Part shown: positions 8,208 to 16,641 of the stretch, piece after piece
Layout: each line of letters begins with the position of its first letter
Numbering within the stretch: position 1 is the stretch's first letter
Assembly: GCF_022811525.1 (NCBI RefSeq)
Contig: NZ_CP063982.1
Location: 2,728,001 to 2,792,000, forward strand
DNA length: 64,000 nucleotides
From: Orrella daihaiensis
Lineage (GTDB): Bacteria; Pseudomonadota; Gammaproteobacteria; Burkholderiales; Burkholderiaceae_B
Direction: 5' to 3'
Translations under genes and position numbers: made by a program
Notes under the pieces: generated by a model
What the model was told of the DNA's origin: nothing
Databases searched by the model: none
The model's input: only the letters and a program-made list of their open reading frames with translations

Positions 8208-9734
8208 ATGACAGAAATTGAATTCAATGCACTGGCCAAACAGGGATACAACCGGATACCGCTGGTAGCTGAGACCTATGCAGATCTGGACACACCACTG
8301 GCGATCTATCTAAAACTCGCCAATTCAGGTCCTAATGCAGGTAAATACACTTGTTTGCTTGAGTCCGTGGTGGGTGGTGAACGATTTGGACGATATTCGT
8401 TTATTGGTCTGCCAGCCCGAACCATCATTCGTGCTCGGGGACACAAAACCGAGGTACTGACAGATGACAAGGTGGTCGAAACCCATGAGGGTGATCCACT
8501 GCAGTTCATCTCCGAGTTTCAAAAGCGATTCAAAGTGGCGTTACGCCCGGGTATGCCTCGATTTGCTGGTGGCTTGGCCGGCTATTTCGGATATGACACC
8601 GTCAGGCACATTGAACCGCGCTTAGGTCCAGCCAACAAACCATTTCCAGAGGGCATGGGTGAAGGGCCACCGGACCTCTTGCTGCTGCAAATCGATGAGC
8701 TCGTGATCGTAGATAATGTGGCCGGTCGCACCTATCTATTGGTTTATGCCGATCCCAGCGTACCTGAGGCCTACAACAAAGCACAGCAGCGCCTGAAAGA
8801 ATTACGCATCAAACTGCGCAAACCAGTAGACATCCCATACAGTCATGCTAGTGTAGTCACCGAAGAAATCCGAAGTTTTGACAAGGAAGACTATCTCGCA
8901 GCTGTTAGACGTGCCAAGGCGTACATTGAAGCTGGCGACCTGATGCAAGTCCAGGTTGGTCAGGTAATTGCCAAGCCATTTCGAGATTCGCCATTATCGC
9001 TATACCGGGCTCTGCGCTCGCTGAACCCCTCGCCATACATGTACTTCTGGAATTTTGGGGATTTCCAGGTCGTCGGTGCATCACCAGAAATTCTGGTCAG
9101 ACAAGAACATGTGCCTGGTACCGAGTCTGCAGAAGCAGAAACCGAGGTCACGATACGGCCCCTGGCTGGTACACGTCGCCGGGGCGGCACACCCGAGGAA
9201 GATGCTGCGCTTGCTGAGGAGTTGCAGGCTGACCCCAAAGAGCGTGCCGAGCATGTGATGCTGATCGATCTGGCCCGCAACGATGTTGGCCGTGTTGCCA
9301 AGACCGGGTCGGTCAAGGTCACCGACACCATGGTCATTGAACGTTATTCCCACGTGATGCACCTGGTATCCAACGTCACGGGCAGGCTCGCGCCCGAGAT
9401 GAGCAATATGGATGTGTTACGCGCCACCTTCCCCGCTGGCACCCTGACTGGCGCGCCCAAGGTGCGCGCCATGGAAATCATTGATGAACTCGAGCCGGTC
9501 AAACGCGGCATATATGGTGGCGCCACCGGGTACTTGAGCTACGGCGGCGAAATGGATGTAGCCATCGCGATTCGTACCGGCATCATTCAGGATGGCATGC
9601 TGTATGTTCAAGCAGCCGCCGGCATTGTGGCTGACTCTGACCCAGAAAAAGAATGGATGGAAACCGAGGTCAAGGCACGCGCGGTGTTGCGCGCAGCCGA
9701 ACAAGTTCAAAACGGCCTTGACAGCCCCATCTAA
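8208..9734 (+). CDS. trpE: Anthranilate synthase component I
   Basis: Large subunit of anthranilate synthase, 508 residues, converting chorismate and ammonia (from TrpG) to anthranilate. The N-terminal domain has the feedback-binding signature LLESVVGGERFGRYSF, so tryptophan inhibition is expected. The chorismate-binding domain shows MQVQVGQVIAKPF, IRPLAGTRRRGG, HVMLIDLARNDVGRV, the Thr/Gly motif GTLTGAPKVRAMEII and the terminal GGATGYLSYGGEMD. Length is normal. It is the first structural gene behind the trp leader; trpG follows after 26 bases, so TrpE and TrpG are separate proteins rather than a fusion. Confidence 0.97.
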   Translation: MTEIEFNALAKQGYNRIPLVAETYADLDTPLAIYLKLANSGPNAGKYTCLLESVVGGERFGRYSFIGLPARTIIRARGHKTEVLTDDKVVETHEGDPLQFISEFQKRFKVALRPGMPRFAGGLAGYFGYDTVRHIEPRLGPANKPFPEGMGEGPPDLLLLQIDELVIVDNVAGRTYLLVYADPSVPEAYNKAQQRLKELRIKLRKPVDIPYSHASVVTEEIRSFDKEDYLAAVRRAKAYIEAGDLMQVQVGQVIAKPFRDSPLSLYRALRSLNPSPYMYFWNFGDFQVVGASPEILVRQEHVPGTESAEAETEVTIRPLAGTRRRGGTPEEDAALAEELQADPKERAEHVMLIDLARNDVGRVAKTGSVKVTDTMVIERYSHVMHLVSNVTGRLAPEMSNMDVLRATFPAGTLTGAPKVRAMEIIDELEPVKRGIYGGATGYLSYGGEMDVAIAIRTGIIQDGMLYVQAAAGIVADSDPEKEWMETEVKARAVLRAAEQVQNGLDSPI

Positions 9735-9760
9735 GCCCTGACTAGACAAGCGAGACCATC

Positions 9761-10348
9761 ATGTTGCTCATGCTCGACAACTACGATTCATTTACCTACA
9801 ACCTGGTGCAGTATTTTGGGGAGCTCGGTGAAGACGTGCGTGTTTATCGCAACGATCAGATCACTCTTGAAGAAATCGAGGCACTCGCGCCAGACCATAT
9901 CTGTGTCTCACCAGGTCCTTGTTCACCAGCCGAGGCTGGTATCTCGGTGCCATTGATCAAACACTTTGCTGGCAAAGTACCGATTCTTGGCGTCTGCCTC
10001 GGTCATCAGTCAATTGGTGCAGCGTTTGGTGGTCGAATCATTCGTGCCAAAGAATTGATGCACGGTAAAACCTCTGAAATCACCCACCAAGGTACAGATG
10101 TCTTTGCCAATCTGCCATCACCTTACACGGTGACTCGCTATCACTCACTGGCCATTGAACGTGAAACGCTGCCCGAGTGCCTGATTGTCACGGCCCAGAC
10201 TGCCGACGGTGAAATCATGGGTATCCGACACCGCGACCTCCCCATCTACGGGGTGCAGTTTCACCCGGAATCCATTCTGACAGAACACGGCCATGCGCTT
10301 TTACAAAACTTTCTAAAACTGCCCACTCCTGCGGCAAGCGCAGCCTGA
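9761..10348 (+). CDS. trpG: Anthranilate synthase component II (glutamine amidotransferase)
   Basis: Class I glutamine amidotransferase of 195 residues supplying ammonia to TrpE. The catalytic triad is visible: Cys79 in GVCLGHQSIG, and His168 and Glu170 in VQFHPESILTEHG. The start MLLMLDNYDSFTYNLVQYFG is typical. In some bacteria the same subunit also serves PabB (folate). No pabB is next to it, so a dual role is possible but not shown. It lies between trpE (26-base gap) and trpD (13-base gap) within the trpEGDC operon. Length is normal. Confidence 0.96.
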   Translation: MLLMLDNYDSFTYNLVQYFGELGEDVRVYRNDQITLEEIEALAPDHICVSPGPCSPAEAGISVPLIKHFAGKVPILGVCLGHQSIGAAFGGRIIRAKELMHGKTSEITHQGTDVFANLPSPYTVTRYHSLAIERETLPECLIVTAQTADGEIMGIRHRDLPIYGVQFHPESILTEHGHALLQNFLKLPTPAASAA

Positions 10349-10361
10349 CACGGAGATAACC

Positions 10362-11393
10362 ATGACCATCACACCGAGCGAAGCCCTGTCGCGCTGCATT
10401 GAACATCGCGAGATCTTTCATGATGAGATGTTGCATTTGATGCGGATGTTGATGCGTGGCGACATGTCACCCACCTTAGCCGCCGCTTTGATCATGGGGT
10501 TGCGTGTCAAAAAAGAAACCATCGGCGAAATCACTGCGGCAGCCACCGTCATGCGAGAGTTTGCTACGCCCGTGCAGACACCGAACGCAGCCGATCTGCT
10601 TGACTTGTGCGGCACCGGTGGAGACGGTTCAAATACCTTCAATATTTCAACCACTGCCATGTTTGTAGCAGCCGCCGCCGGGGTGCCGGTGGCCAAGCAT
10701 GGCGGTCGAAGTGCCTCATCCCCTAGCGGCAGCGTTGACATCCTTGAAGCCCTTGGTGCACGCGTTGATCTATCGCCCGAACAAGTGGCGCAATGCATCT
10801 CGGAAATCGGCATTGGTTTTATGTTTGCGCAGGCCCATCACAGTGCCATGAAACACGTCGCGCCAATCCGTAAGGAACTCGGCGTGCGCACCATGTTCAA
10901 TATTTTGGGCCCGCTGACCAATCCGGCTGGCGCCAAGAACCAGATGATGGGCGTGTTTCACCCAGATCTTGTTGGCATTCAAGTGCGCGTTTTACAGTCG
11001 CTAGGTTCACGCCATGTTCTCATCGTTCATGGTCGCGATGGCATGGACGAGGCATCTCTCGGGGCAGCCACCATGGTCGGTGAACTTAAGGACGGTGAAA
11101 TCCATGAGTACGAAATCCATCCAGAGGATTTTGGGTTAAGCATGACATCGAACCGTAGCATCCGAGTGACTTCCCGGGATGAGTCCAAAGCATTTGTACT
11201 TGAAGCACTGAACAACACTGATGGTCCAGCCCGCGACATCGTGGCCTACAATGCGGGCCTTGCAATTTACGCGGGAAATCGCGCCAGCAGCATGGCAGAC
11301 GGCATCAAGCAGGCATTTGATCTCATTGCCAGCGGTGCTGCCCGTGACAAACTCGAACAATTCTGTGCGCTAACTAGGAAATTGGCAGCATGA
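10362..11393 (+). CDS. trpD: Anthranilate phosphoribosyltransferase
   Basis: Enzyme of 343 residues that joins anthranilate to phosphoribosyl pyrophosphate. It shows the glycine-rich PRPP loop DLCGTGGDGSNTFNIST, the motif VAKHGGRSASSPSGSVD, the anthranilate-site region AQAHHSAMKHVAPIRKELG with FNILGPLTNP, and VHGRDGMDE. The helical N-terminal domain is intact. The gene starts 13 bases after trpG with GGAGAT as a ribosome site. Its last four bases (ATGA) overlap the start of trpC, so the two are translationally coupled. Confidence 0.97.
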   Translation: MTITPSEALSRCIEHREIFHDEMLHLMRMLMRGDMSPTLAAALIMGLRVKKETIGEITAAATVMREFATPVQTPNAADLLDLCGTGGDGSNTFNISTTAMFVAAAAGVPVAKHGGRSASSPSGSVDILEALGARVDLSPEQVAQCISEIGIGFMFAQAHHSAMKHVAPIRKELGVRTMFNILGPLTNPAGAKNQMMGVFHPDLVGIQVRVLQSLGSRHVLIVHGRDGMDEASLGAATMVGELKDGEIHEYEIHPEDFGLSMTSNRSIRVTSRDESKAFVLEALNNTDGPARDIVAYNAGLAIYAGNRASSMADGIKQAFDLIASGAARDKLEQFCALTRKLAA

Positions 11394-12178
11394 GTAATAT
11401 TCTGGACGAAATTCTGGCCGTCAAGGCCGAGCAAATCAAAGCTGCCCGTCAGCTGCGTAGCGAAGCGGATCTTCTACGCGAGGCGCAAGCCCGCCAGGAT
11501 CTGCGTGGGTTTGCCGCTGCCATCGAGAATCAAATTGAAGCTGGCAAGCCAGCGGTCATTGCTGAAATCAAGAAAGCTTCCCCGTCAAAAGGCGTAATCC
11601 GCGAAGATTTTCAGCCGGCCCAGATTGCTGCCTCTTATGCAGCCGCAGGCGCTACCTGCCTGTCTGTACTGACTGATGTAAAGTTTTTTCAGGGCTCGCA
11701 TGACTACCTGCGCCAGGCCCGAGCTGCCTGCACTTTGCCCGTACTGCGCAAAGACTTCATGATCGACCCCTATCAGGTGATTTCGGCGCGTGCCATGGGT
11801 GCGGACTGCATACTGCTGATTGCCGCAGCCCTCGAAACCACACGCATGCAAGAACTTGAAGCGTGCGCCATGGAGTTATCTTTAGATGTACTCGTTGAGA
11901 TTCATAACGCCCAAGAGCTCGAGCAGGCACTGACCTTAAAGACCAAGCTACTCGGCATCAATAATCGCAACCTCAAGACTTTTGATGTGTCGCTAGACAC
12001 CACGCTTGGACTACTCGATCAGATTCCAGCTGGCAAACGGGTGGTTACCGAGAGCGGCATTCTGTCTCGTGAAGATGTGAAACTCATGCGCGAGCACAAC
12101 GTAGACGCGTTTCTAGTTGGGGAAGCCTTCATGCGGGCACCTGATCCGGGTACCGCTTTGGCAGAACTATTTTTCTAG
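11390..12178 (+). CDS. trpC: Indole-3-glycerol phosphate synthase
   Basis: TIM-barrel enzyme of 262 residues closing the indole ring from carboxyphenylamino-deoxyribulose phosphate. Family motifs in order are the N-terminal helix ILDEILAVKAEQI, VIAEIKKASPSKGVIR with the catalytic lysine, SVLTDVKFFQG, LRKDFMIDPYQ, LVEIHN, LLGINNRNLKTF, VVTESGI and FLVGEAFMRA. It is not fused to TrpF. The trpFBA genes are not nearby, as usual in this group of bacteria. The operon ends here; a perfect palindrome follows after 33 bases. Confidence 0.97.
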   Translation: MSNILDEILAVKAEQIKAARQLRSEADLLREAQARQDLRGFAAAIENQIEAGKPAVIAEIKKASPSKGVIREDFQPAQIAASYAAAGATCLSVLTDVKFFQGSHDYLRQARAACTLPVLRKDFMIDPYQVISARAMGADCILLIAAALETTRMQELEACAMELSLDVLVEIHNAQELEQALTLKTKLLGINNRNLKTFDVSLDTTLGLLDQIPAGKRVVTESGILSREDVKLMREHNVDAFLVGEAFMRAPDPGTALAELFF

Positions 12179-12211
12179 ATAAAGCAAGACAGAGTTTCGC
12201 GTGCCTATGAA

Positions 12212-12247
12212 CAAGGGGTTCAGAAGACCGGTCTTCTGAACCCCTTG
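12212..12247. repeat. Perfect 36-bp palindrome between trpC and a DUF2892 gene
   Basis: The arm CAAGGGGTTCAGAAGACC is followed at once by its exact reverse complement, giving 18-base arms and no spacer. It sits between two convergent genes, so it could act as a terminator in both directions, although neither side has a real T run (ATTTGTG on one side, TTCATA on the other). As RNA it would fold into a very stable rod with a CCGG turn. Confidence 0.75.
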
Positions 12248-12272
12248 ATTTGTGCGCAGAGGTGTCGCCAGC

Positions 12273-12467
12273 TTACGATTTCTTCAGGGGACACGTATTC
12301 ACACCAATCAGTGAGTAAGCTGGGCAAATACGAAACAGACCGGTGGCCAATGGCACCACGCCAATCCAGCCCCACGCACCAATCGTACCGGCTAACGTCA
12401 AGGCAATCAGTGCAATGCCAACCACTATTCTCAAAACTCGATCGATACCGCCAACGTTTACTTTCAT
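12273..12467 (-). CDS. DUF2892 small membrane protein (YgaP transmembrane-like)
   Basis: A 64-residue protein with the DUF2892 pattern: N-terminal MKVNVGGIDRVLRIVVG, two hydrophobic helices with a short turn (IALIALTLAGTIGAWGWIG and VVPLATGLF), and the conserved end RICPAYSLIGVNTC. Such domains occur alone or fused to rhodaneses and are common in sulfide-handling operons. It lies 39 bases downstream of the BigR-type regulator on the same strand, so it is likely part of that regulon. The two cysteines near the C-terminus are typical. Molecular function is unknown. Confidence 0.85.
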   Translation of the reverse strand: MKVNVGGIDRVLRIVVGIALIALTLAGTIGAWGWIGVVPLATGLFRICPAYSLIGVNTCPLKKS

Positions 12468-12506
12468 GGTGCTCTCCTAAAAAGTCTTGCTACGTTTCAA
12501 TTGCCC

Positions 12507-12833
12507 TCATGACTTCTGACCGCAATACAACCCGTAAAGCGTCTGCATCATCAGCAAGACAGCTGGACTTGCCAGCTTGTAATAGATGTACTTACCTTCA
12601 CGGCGTGTGGCGACCAACTTTTCATCACGCAACACGCCAAGTTGCTGCGACAACGTAGGCTGGCGAATCCCGGTTAAAGACTCTAGCTCACCCACATTTA
12701 GCTCGGTATCGATCAGATGGCATAGAAGCATCAAACGATCCTCATTTGCCATTGTCTTAAGAAGTGCGCAGGCTTTGCCTGCGGAAGTGCGTAGCTCTTT
12801 TACAGTTGAAGGCGTCAGACTGACAGCATTCAT
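12507..12833 (-). CDS. ArsR-family persulfide-sensing repressor (BigR/SqrR type)
   Basis: A 108-residue winged-helix repressor. The HTH lies around VGELESLTGIRQPTLSQQL and the wing around VATRREGKYIYYKL. Two cysteines, C38 (LLCHL) and C104 (YGLYCGQ), are placed like the redox pair of BigR and SqrR, which form a tetrasulfide link with reactive sulfur and then leave DNA. Metal-site cysteines of the ArsR/SmtB type (ELCVCD) are absent. It is divergent from the persulfide dioxygenase gene with a 97-base AT-rich intergenic stretch, the standard arrangement for BigR control. Family is firm; the sensing mode is inferred from the cysteines and the neighbour. Confidence 0.85.
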   Translation of the reverse strand: MNAVSLTPSTVKELRTSAGKACALLKTMANEDRLMLLCHLIDTELNVGELESLTGIRQPTLSQQLGVLRDEKLVATRREGKYIYYKLASPAVLLMMQTLYGLYCGQKS

Positions 12834-12860
12834 GGCTATTCTCTATTGGTATGATGACTA

Positions 12861-12897
12861 TATTATATTTGTAAATAAACTATTCTTCAATATAATA
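12861..12897. promoter_or_regulatory. Candidate BigR-type operator
   Basis: An inverted repeat TATTATATT (12861-12869) and AATATAATA (12889-12897) with a 19-base spacer occupies the AT-rich space between the repressor and dioxygenase genes. BigR-type regulators bind AT-rich imperfect palindromes that overlap promoters. The sequence itself was found by eye. Confidence 0.5.
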
Positions 12898-12930
12898 AGC
12901 ATATAGCTGATTTGTATATGGAGTAACAAG

Positions 12931-13788
12931 ATGCGCGTACAACCGTTTTTTGACAATGACACCTCGACCTTTACCTACGTCGTTGACAATGGTCCTGGCA
13001 CCGCCTGCGCCATCATCGACTCTGTTCTGAACTATGACCCCAAATCAGGTCGCACGAACACCGCAGGCGCCGATGCTGTCATGGCTTTTGTCAGAGACAA
13101 CCACCTCAAAACAGAGTGGCTGCTCGAGACCCATGCGCACGCTGACCACCTGTCAGCCGCACCTTATTTGAAACGCGAGCTCGGTGGCAAAATCGCCATC
13201 GGTGATGCGATCAAGACCGTTCAAGGTGTTTTCAAGAAGATCTTCAATCTTGAACCCGAGTTTGAACTCGATGGCTCCCAATTCGATCACTTGTTCAAAG
13301 CTGATGAAACATTCAAGATCGGTGATATCGAAGCACAAGCTTGGCACGTACCAGGCCATACACCGGCTGACATGGCTTATGTCGTCAACGGCGATACCGT
13401 GTTCGTGGGTGATACGTTGTTCATGCCAGATGTGGGTTCGGCTCGTTGCGACTTCCCCGGCGGCAACGCCAACACACTGTACAAATCGGTGCAACGCCTT
13501 TTGGCGCTACCGCCTGAGACCAAGCTGATGATGTGTCACGATTATCCGCCAGCTGGGCGTGAGGTACGTTGCGAAACCACGGTGGCCGAGGAGCGCGAGA
13601 AAAACATTCATTTGCACGATGGCATCTCGGAAGATGAGTTCGTCAAGATGCGTAGCACACGCGATGCCACGCTGGCCATGCCAACGCTGCTGTTGCCCTC
13701 GATTCAGGTCAATATACGTGCCGGTGCTCTTCCCCCCGCAGAGGATAATGGCGTAAGCTATCTGAAGATCCCTCTGAATGCGGTGTAA
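12931..13788 (+). CDS. Persulfide dioxygenase / BLH-type metallo-beta-lactamase fold hydrolase
   Basis: A 285-residue metallo-beta-lactamase-fold protein of the ETHE1/BLH group, which oxidises glutathione persulfide to sulfite with a mononuclear iron. The metal motif is THAHADHL (H68, H70, D72, H73), followed by the later ligands in WHVPGHTPADM, the VFVGDTLFMPDVGSARCDFP loop and MMCHDYPP. The start MRVQPFFDNDTSTFTYVVDN is typical of Blh proteins. No DUF442 phosphatase-like domain or rhodanese is fused. A good ribosome site (GGAG) precedes the ATG. Divergent from the BigR-type repressor, so it is expected to be induced by sulfide or persulfides. Confidence 0.88.
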   Translation: MRVQPFFDNDTSTFTYVVDNGPGTACAIIDSVLNYDPKSGRTNTAGADAVMAFVRDNHLKTEWLLETHAHADHLSAAPYLKRELGGKIAIGDAIKTVQGVFKKIFNLEPEFELDGSQFDHLFKADETFKIGDIEAQAWHVPGHTPADMAYVVNGDTVFVGDTLFMPDVGSARCDFPGGNANTLYKSVQRLLALPPETKLMMCHDYPPAGREVRCETTVAEEREKNIHLHDGISEDEFVKMRSTRDATLAMPTLLLPSIQVNIRAGALPPAEDNGVSYLKIPLNAV

Positions 13789-13797
13789 CCCAATTGC

Positions 13798-15282
13798 ATG
13801 TTTGAACTGGCCGAGTCTGACCCATCACTTTCTGACAGCGAGGCCAAGCGCCTGATCCCCCAACTGCGCACGCGATTATTGCGGGCGCAGTACAAGTTTT
13901 TAGAAAGAAAGGAGCGGGCACTATTAATTCTGATTGGTGGAATTGATGGCGCGGGCAAAGGCGACACGATCAATCTGCTAAACGATTGGATGGATGCTCG
14001 TCATATCCATACGATGGCATTTACGCGCCCAACCGAACAGGACCGCGTGTATCCCCGGCAATACAGGTTTTGGCGGGCGTTACCCGCCAAAGGTGACATT
14101 GGAATTGTGTTTGGGTCAGGCTATGCACCCTTGATGGAAGAGGCCTTAAAGAAACGCCCCAATCCTGACTTGTTCGAGGATATGATCTTGGCCGCCAGGC
14201 GCTATGAAGCTGATCTGGTCGCCAATGGCGTGCAAGTCATCAAACTCTGGTTTCACCTGTCAAAGAAAGCGCAACAGGCGCGCATGCAGGAACTTTTGCA
14301 GAACCCATCGACCGCCTGGAAAGTTGCCCCGGAAGACCGGGATGTACCCAAACGATTCAAGCATCTGCGTCAAGCAGCACAGCGAATCATTGAATCGACT
14401 GACTCGGCTCATGCTCCCTGGATCATTATCCCGGCCGCTGACGAAAACGTGCGCATGGTCAGAACCGGGCAAGCAGTGCTTGAAGCGCTGCAAAGGCGAA
14501 CCGTTCGAGTTCCCCCGTTACATGACCCGGCCGTTTTACCGACACTCAAACGGCAGCGTAACCCGCTGACTGAATTGGACTACAGCGCCCAACTTTCAAA
14601 AGATGATTATCAAACTGCGCTGCTTCACTGGCAGAACCGTCTAGCCAGACTCGTGCGCAGCAAAGGGTTTGTCCAGAAACATGCGCTGATGATTGTCTTC
14701 GAGGGCTCGGACGCGGCAGGCAAAGGCGGTGCCATTCGTCGCATCACTCAGGCCATCGATGCACGGCAATACGACATCATGCCAGTGGCTGCACCCAAAC
14801 CATTTGAGCTTGATCGCCCTTATCTGTGGCGCTTCTGGCGTCGTGTGCCTCGGCTTGGCCAAATTTCCATCTTCGATCGCTCCTGGTATGGCAGGGTGCT
14901 AGTTGAGCGAGTAGAAAAACTCATCCCACGGTCGGTTTGGCATCGTGCCTACGCAGAGATCAACGGTTTTGAGCATCAACTCGCGCATAGTGGCGTGATC
15001 GTCGTGAAGTTTTGGCTCGCGATTACACCTGCCGAACAGTTAAAGCGCTTCAAAGAACGCGAATCGCACCCTTACAAGCAGTACAAGCTGACACCGGAAG
15101 ATTGGCGCAATCGCCGCAAATGGAAAGCCTATGAAACAGCGGCAGCTGATATGCTGGTACACACTGACACCAGTCATGCTGGCTGGCATCTGATTTCTGC
15201 CAATGACAAGCGTCACGCACGAATTGAAGTGCTTAAACAACTCGTTAAACGTATTGAGCAGGCTATTGATGATGACGACTAA
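13798..15282 (+). CDS. pap: Polyphosphate:AMP phosphotransferase (two-domain PPK2)
   Basis: A 494-residue protein made of two PPK2 domains in tandem, the class II form that phosphorylates AMP to ADP using polyphosphate. The N-terminal domain has a P-loop GGIDGAGKGD (residues 47-56), but its lid/Walker B region reads IGIVFGSGYAP and is degenerate. The C-terminal domain has a full set: VFEGSDAAGKGGAIRR near residue 302, then ISIFDRSWYGRVLVERVE, so it is probably the catalytic half. It follows the dioxygenase gene by 9 bases but without an obvious functional link. Its stop overlaps the HIT gene start. Confidence 0.9.
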   Translation: MFELAESDPSLSDSEAKRLIPQLRTRLLRAQYKFLERKERALLILIGGIDGAGKGDTINLLNDWMDARHIHTMAFTRPTEQDRVYPRQYRFWRALPAKGDIGIVFGSGYAPLMEEALKKRPNPDLFEDMILAARRYEADLVANGVQVIKLWFHLSKKAQQARMQELLQNPSTAWKVAPEDRDVPKRFKHLRQAAQRIIESTDSAHAPWIIIPAADENVRMVRTGQAVLEALQRRTVRVPPLHDPAVLPTLKRQRNPLTELDYSAQLSKDDYQTALLHWQNRLARLVRSKGFVQKHALMIVFEGSDAAGKGGAIRRITQAIDARQYDIMPVAAPKPFELDRPYLWRFWRRVPRLGQISIFDRSWYGRVLVERVEKLIPRSVWHRAYAEINGFEHQLAHSGVIVVKFWLAITPAEQLKRFKERESHPYKQYKLTPEDWRNRRKWKAYETAAADMLVHTDTSHAGWHLISANDKRHARIEVLKQLVKRIEQAIDDDD

Positions 15283-15724
15283 GCCAGATCCAGCGTCATC
15301 GATGTGCCCCTTGTGTATCGTGCCTTTGCCAGGAGAATTGGTGCGCACCGAGAACTATGTGGTGATCGATGCACAGGACCCAACGTACCCGGGATTGACC
15401 CGAGTTGTGTGGCTAGCTCATGTTGCTGAAATGACTGATTTACCCAACCCGCAAAGGCAAGCCCTCATGCAGGTTGTCTTCACGGTTGAAGTCACCATGC
15501 GCGAGATACTGCATCCAGATAAGGTCAATCTTGCCAGCTTGGGCAACCAGGTACCCCACTTGCATTGGCATGTGATTCCTCGATGGCGTGATGACGCCAC
15601 TTTTCCTGGCTCGATCTGGAGCCCAGCAAACGACACAGAGCCGGCGCAACAGCGCCTAGTCGATATCCAAAGGTCGCTGAAGGATTATCATCAGGCCTTG
15701 ATTCAACGCCTTAATCAATTCTGA
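15269..15724 (+). CDS. HIT family protein
   Basis: A histidine-triad nucleotide-binding hydrolase of about 151 residues. The triad is HLHWHVIPRW, preceded by INLASLGNQ-like VNLASLGNQVPH. Near the N-terminus SSMCPLCIVPLPGELV has paired cysteines that may bind zinc, and the segment YPGLTRVVWLAHVAEMTDL is characteristic of the proteobacterial subgroup. Adjacent ATG codons at 15269 and 15272 lie inside the end of the phosphotransferase gene (14-base overlap). Such enzymes act on nucleoside phosphoramidates or dinucleotides; the substrate here is unknown. It precedes the CitE-like gene by 2 bases. Confidence 0.87.
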   Translation: MMTTKPDPASSMCPLCIVPLPGELVRTENYVVIDAQDPTYPGLTRVVWLAHVAEMTDLPNPQRQALMQVVFTVEVTMREILHPDKVNLASLGNQVPHLHWHVIPRWRDDATFPGSIWSPANDTEPAQQRLVDIQRSLKDYHQALIQRLNQF

Positions 15725-15726
15725 CT

Positions 15727-16641
15727 ATGACTACAAACAACAATGTGACCTGGCGCTCCATGCTCTTTGTGCCAGCCAATAGCGACAAGTTTCTGCAAAG
15801 CGCACTCAAGCGTAATGCTGATGCCATCCAGCTTGATCTCGAAGATGCCTGCCCACCCGACTTGAAGGCTCCGACCCGCCAACGCATCGGTGAACTTGCG
15901 CAAACATGTGCCAATGCCGGGTTTGATGTGATCGTACGAGTCAATCGTCCTTGGCGACTATTGCTGCGCGACCTTGAGGCATGCGTGCATCCGGCCATCA
16001 AAGCACTAACTTTACCTAAGGTGCCCGATGGCTCATTTATCCGGTCTGTCGCTGAAGTTCTTGCTGAAGTTGAACAAGAAAAAGGTCTGCCGATTGGCCA
16101 TACGCAATTGATTGCCATGGTTGAAGACGCCGATGGCTTGGCCAACATGGATGACATCGCCCGTGCTCACCCAAGGGTATACGGCATGATCGTCGGTGCG
16201 GAAGACCTCGCGGTCTCTTTGCGAATGGCCGTAGATACCGATGGGTTGTATGTCCCAAACGTGATGGCAGTCGCTGCCTGTCGTAGGGCCGGCATTGTAC
16301 CGATAGGCTTTGTTGGTTCCGTCGCCGACTTTGCCGATCAGGACAAGTTCAAGCAAACGGTGCAACGGGCTGCGCGCCTCGGGTTTGAAGGTGCGTTCTG
16401 CATCCACCCATCACAAGTCGATCCAGCCAACGAGGCATTTAGCCCTGACCCTAGGGCCGTTGAGCGCGCGCGCGCATTGATCAAGACATTTGAACAGGCT
16501 CGTGCTGCCAACCAGGCAACCTGTACGTTTGAGGGTCGCATGGTTGATGCACCAGTCGTGGCTCAAGCGCAGCTTCTAATTGAACGCGACAATGCCTTGC
16601 AGGCACTGATTTCACGTCGCCATCCGACTGGCCGTGAGTGA
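15727..16641 (+). CDS. HpcH/HpaI aldolase / CitE-like acyl-CoA lyase
   Basis: A 304-residue TIM-barrel lyase of the CitE group. Typical segments are RSMLFVPANSDKFLQSAL, the metal-site QLDLEDACPP, ALTLPKVPDGSF, AMVEDADGLANMDDIARAHP, GAEDLAVSLRM and the late GFEGAFCIHPSQVDPANEAF. Relatives cleave citryl-, malyl- or citramalyl-CoA, or act as (S)-malyl-CoA thioesterases. No citrate lyase alpha or gamma subunit is nearby, so it is not part of a citrate lyase complex; a citramalyl- or malyl-CoA role is more likely. It overlaps ung by 8 bases. Confidence 0.85.
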   Translation: MTTNNNVTWRSMLFVPANSDKFLQSALKRNADAIQLDLEDACPPDLKAPTRQRIGELAQTCANAGFDVIVRVNRPWRLLLRDLEACVHPAIKALTLPKVPDGSFIRSVAEVLAEVEQEKGLPIGHTQLIAMVEDADGLANMDDIARAHPRVYGMIVGAEDLAVSLRMAVDTDGLYVPNVMAVAACRRAGIVPIGFVGSVADFADQDKFKQTVQRAARLGFEGAFCIHPSQVDPANEAFSPDPRAVERARALIKTFEQARAANQATCTFEGRMVDAPVVAQAQLLIERDNALQALISRRHPTGRE

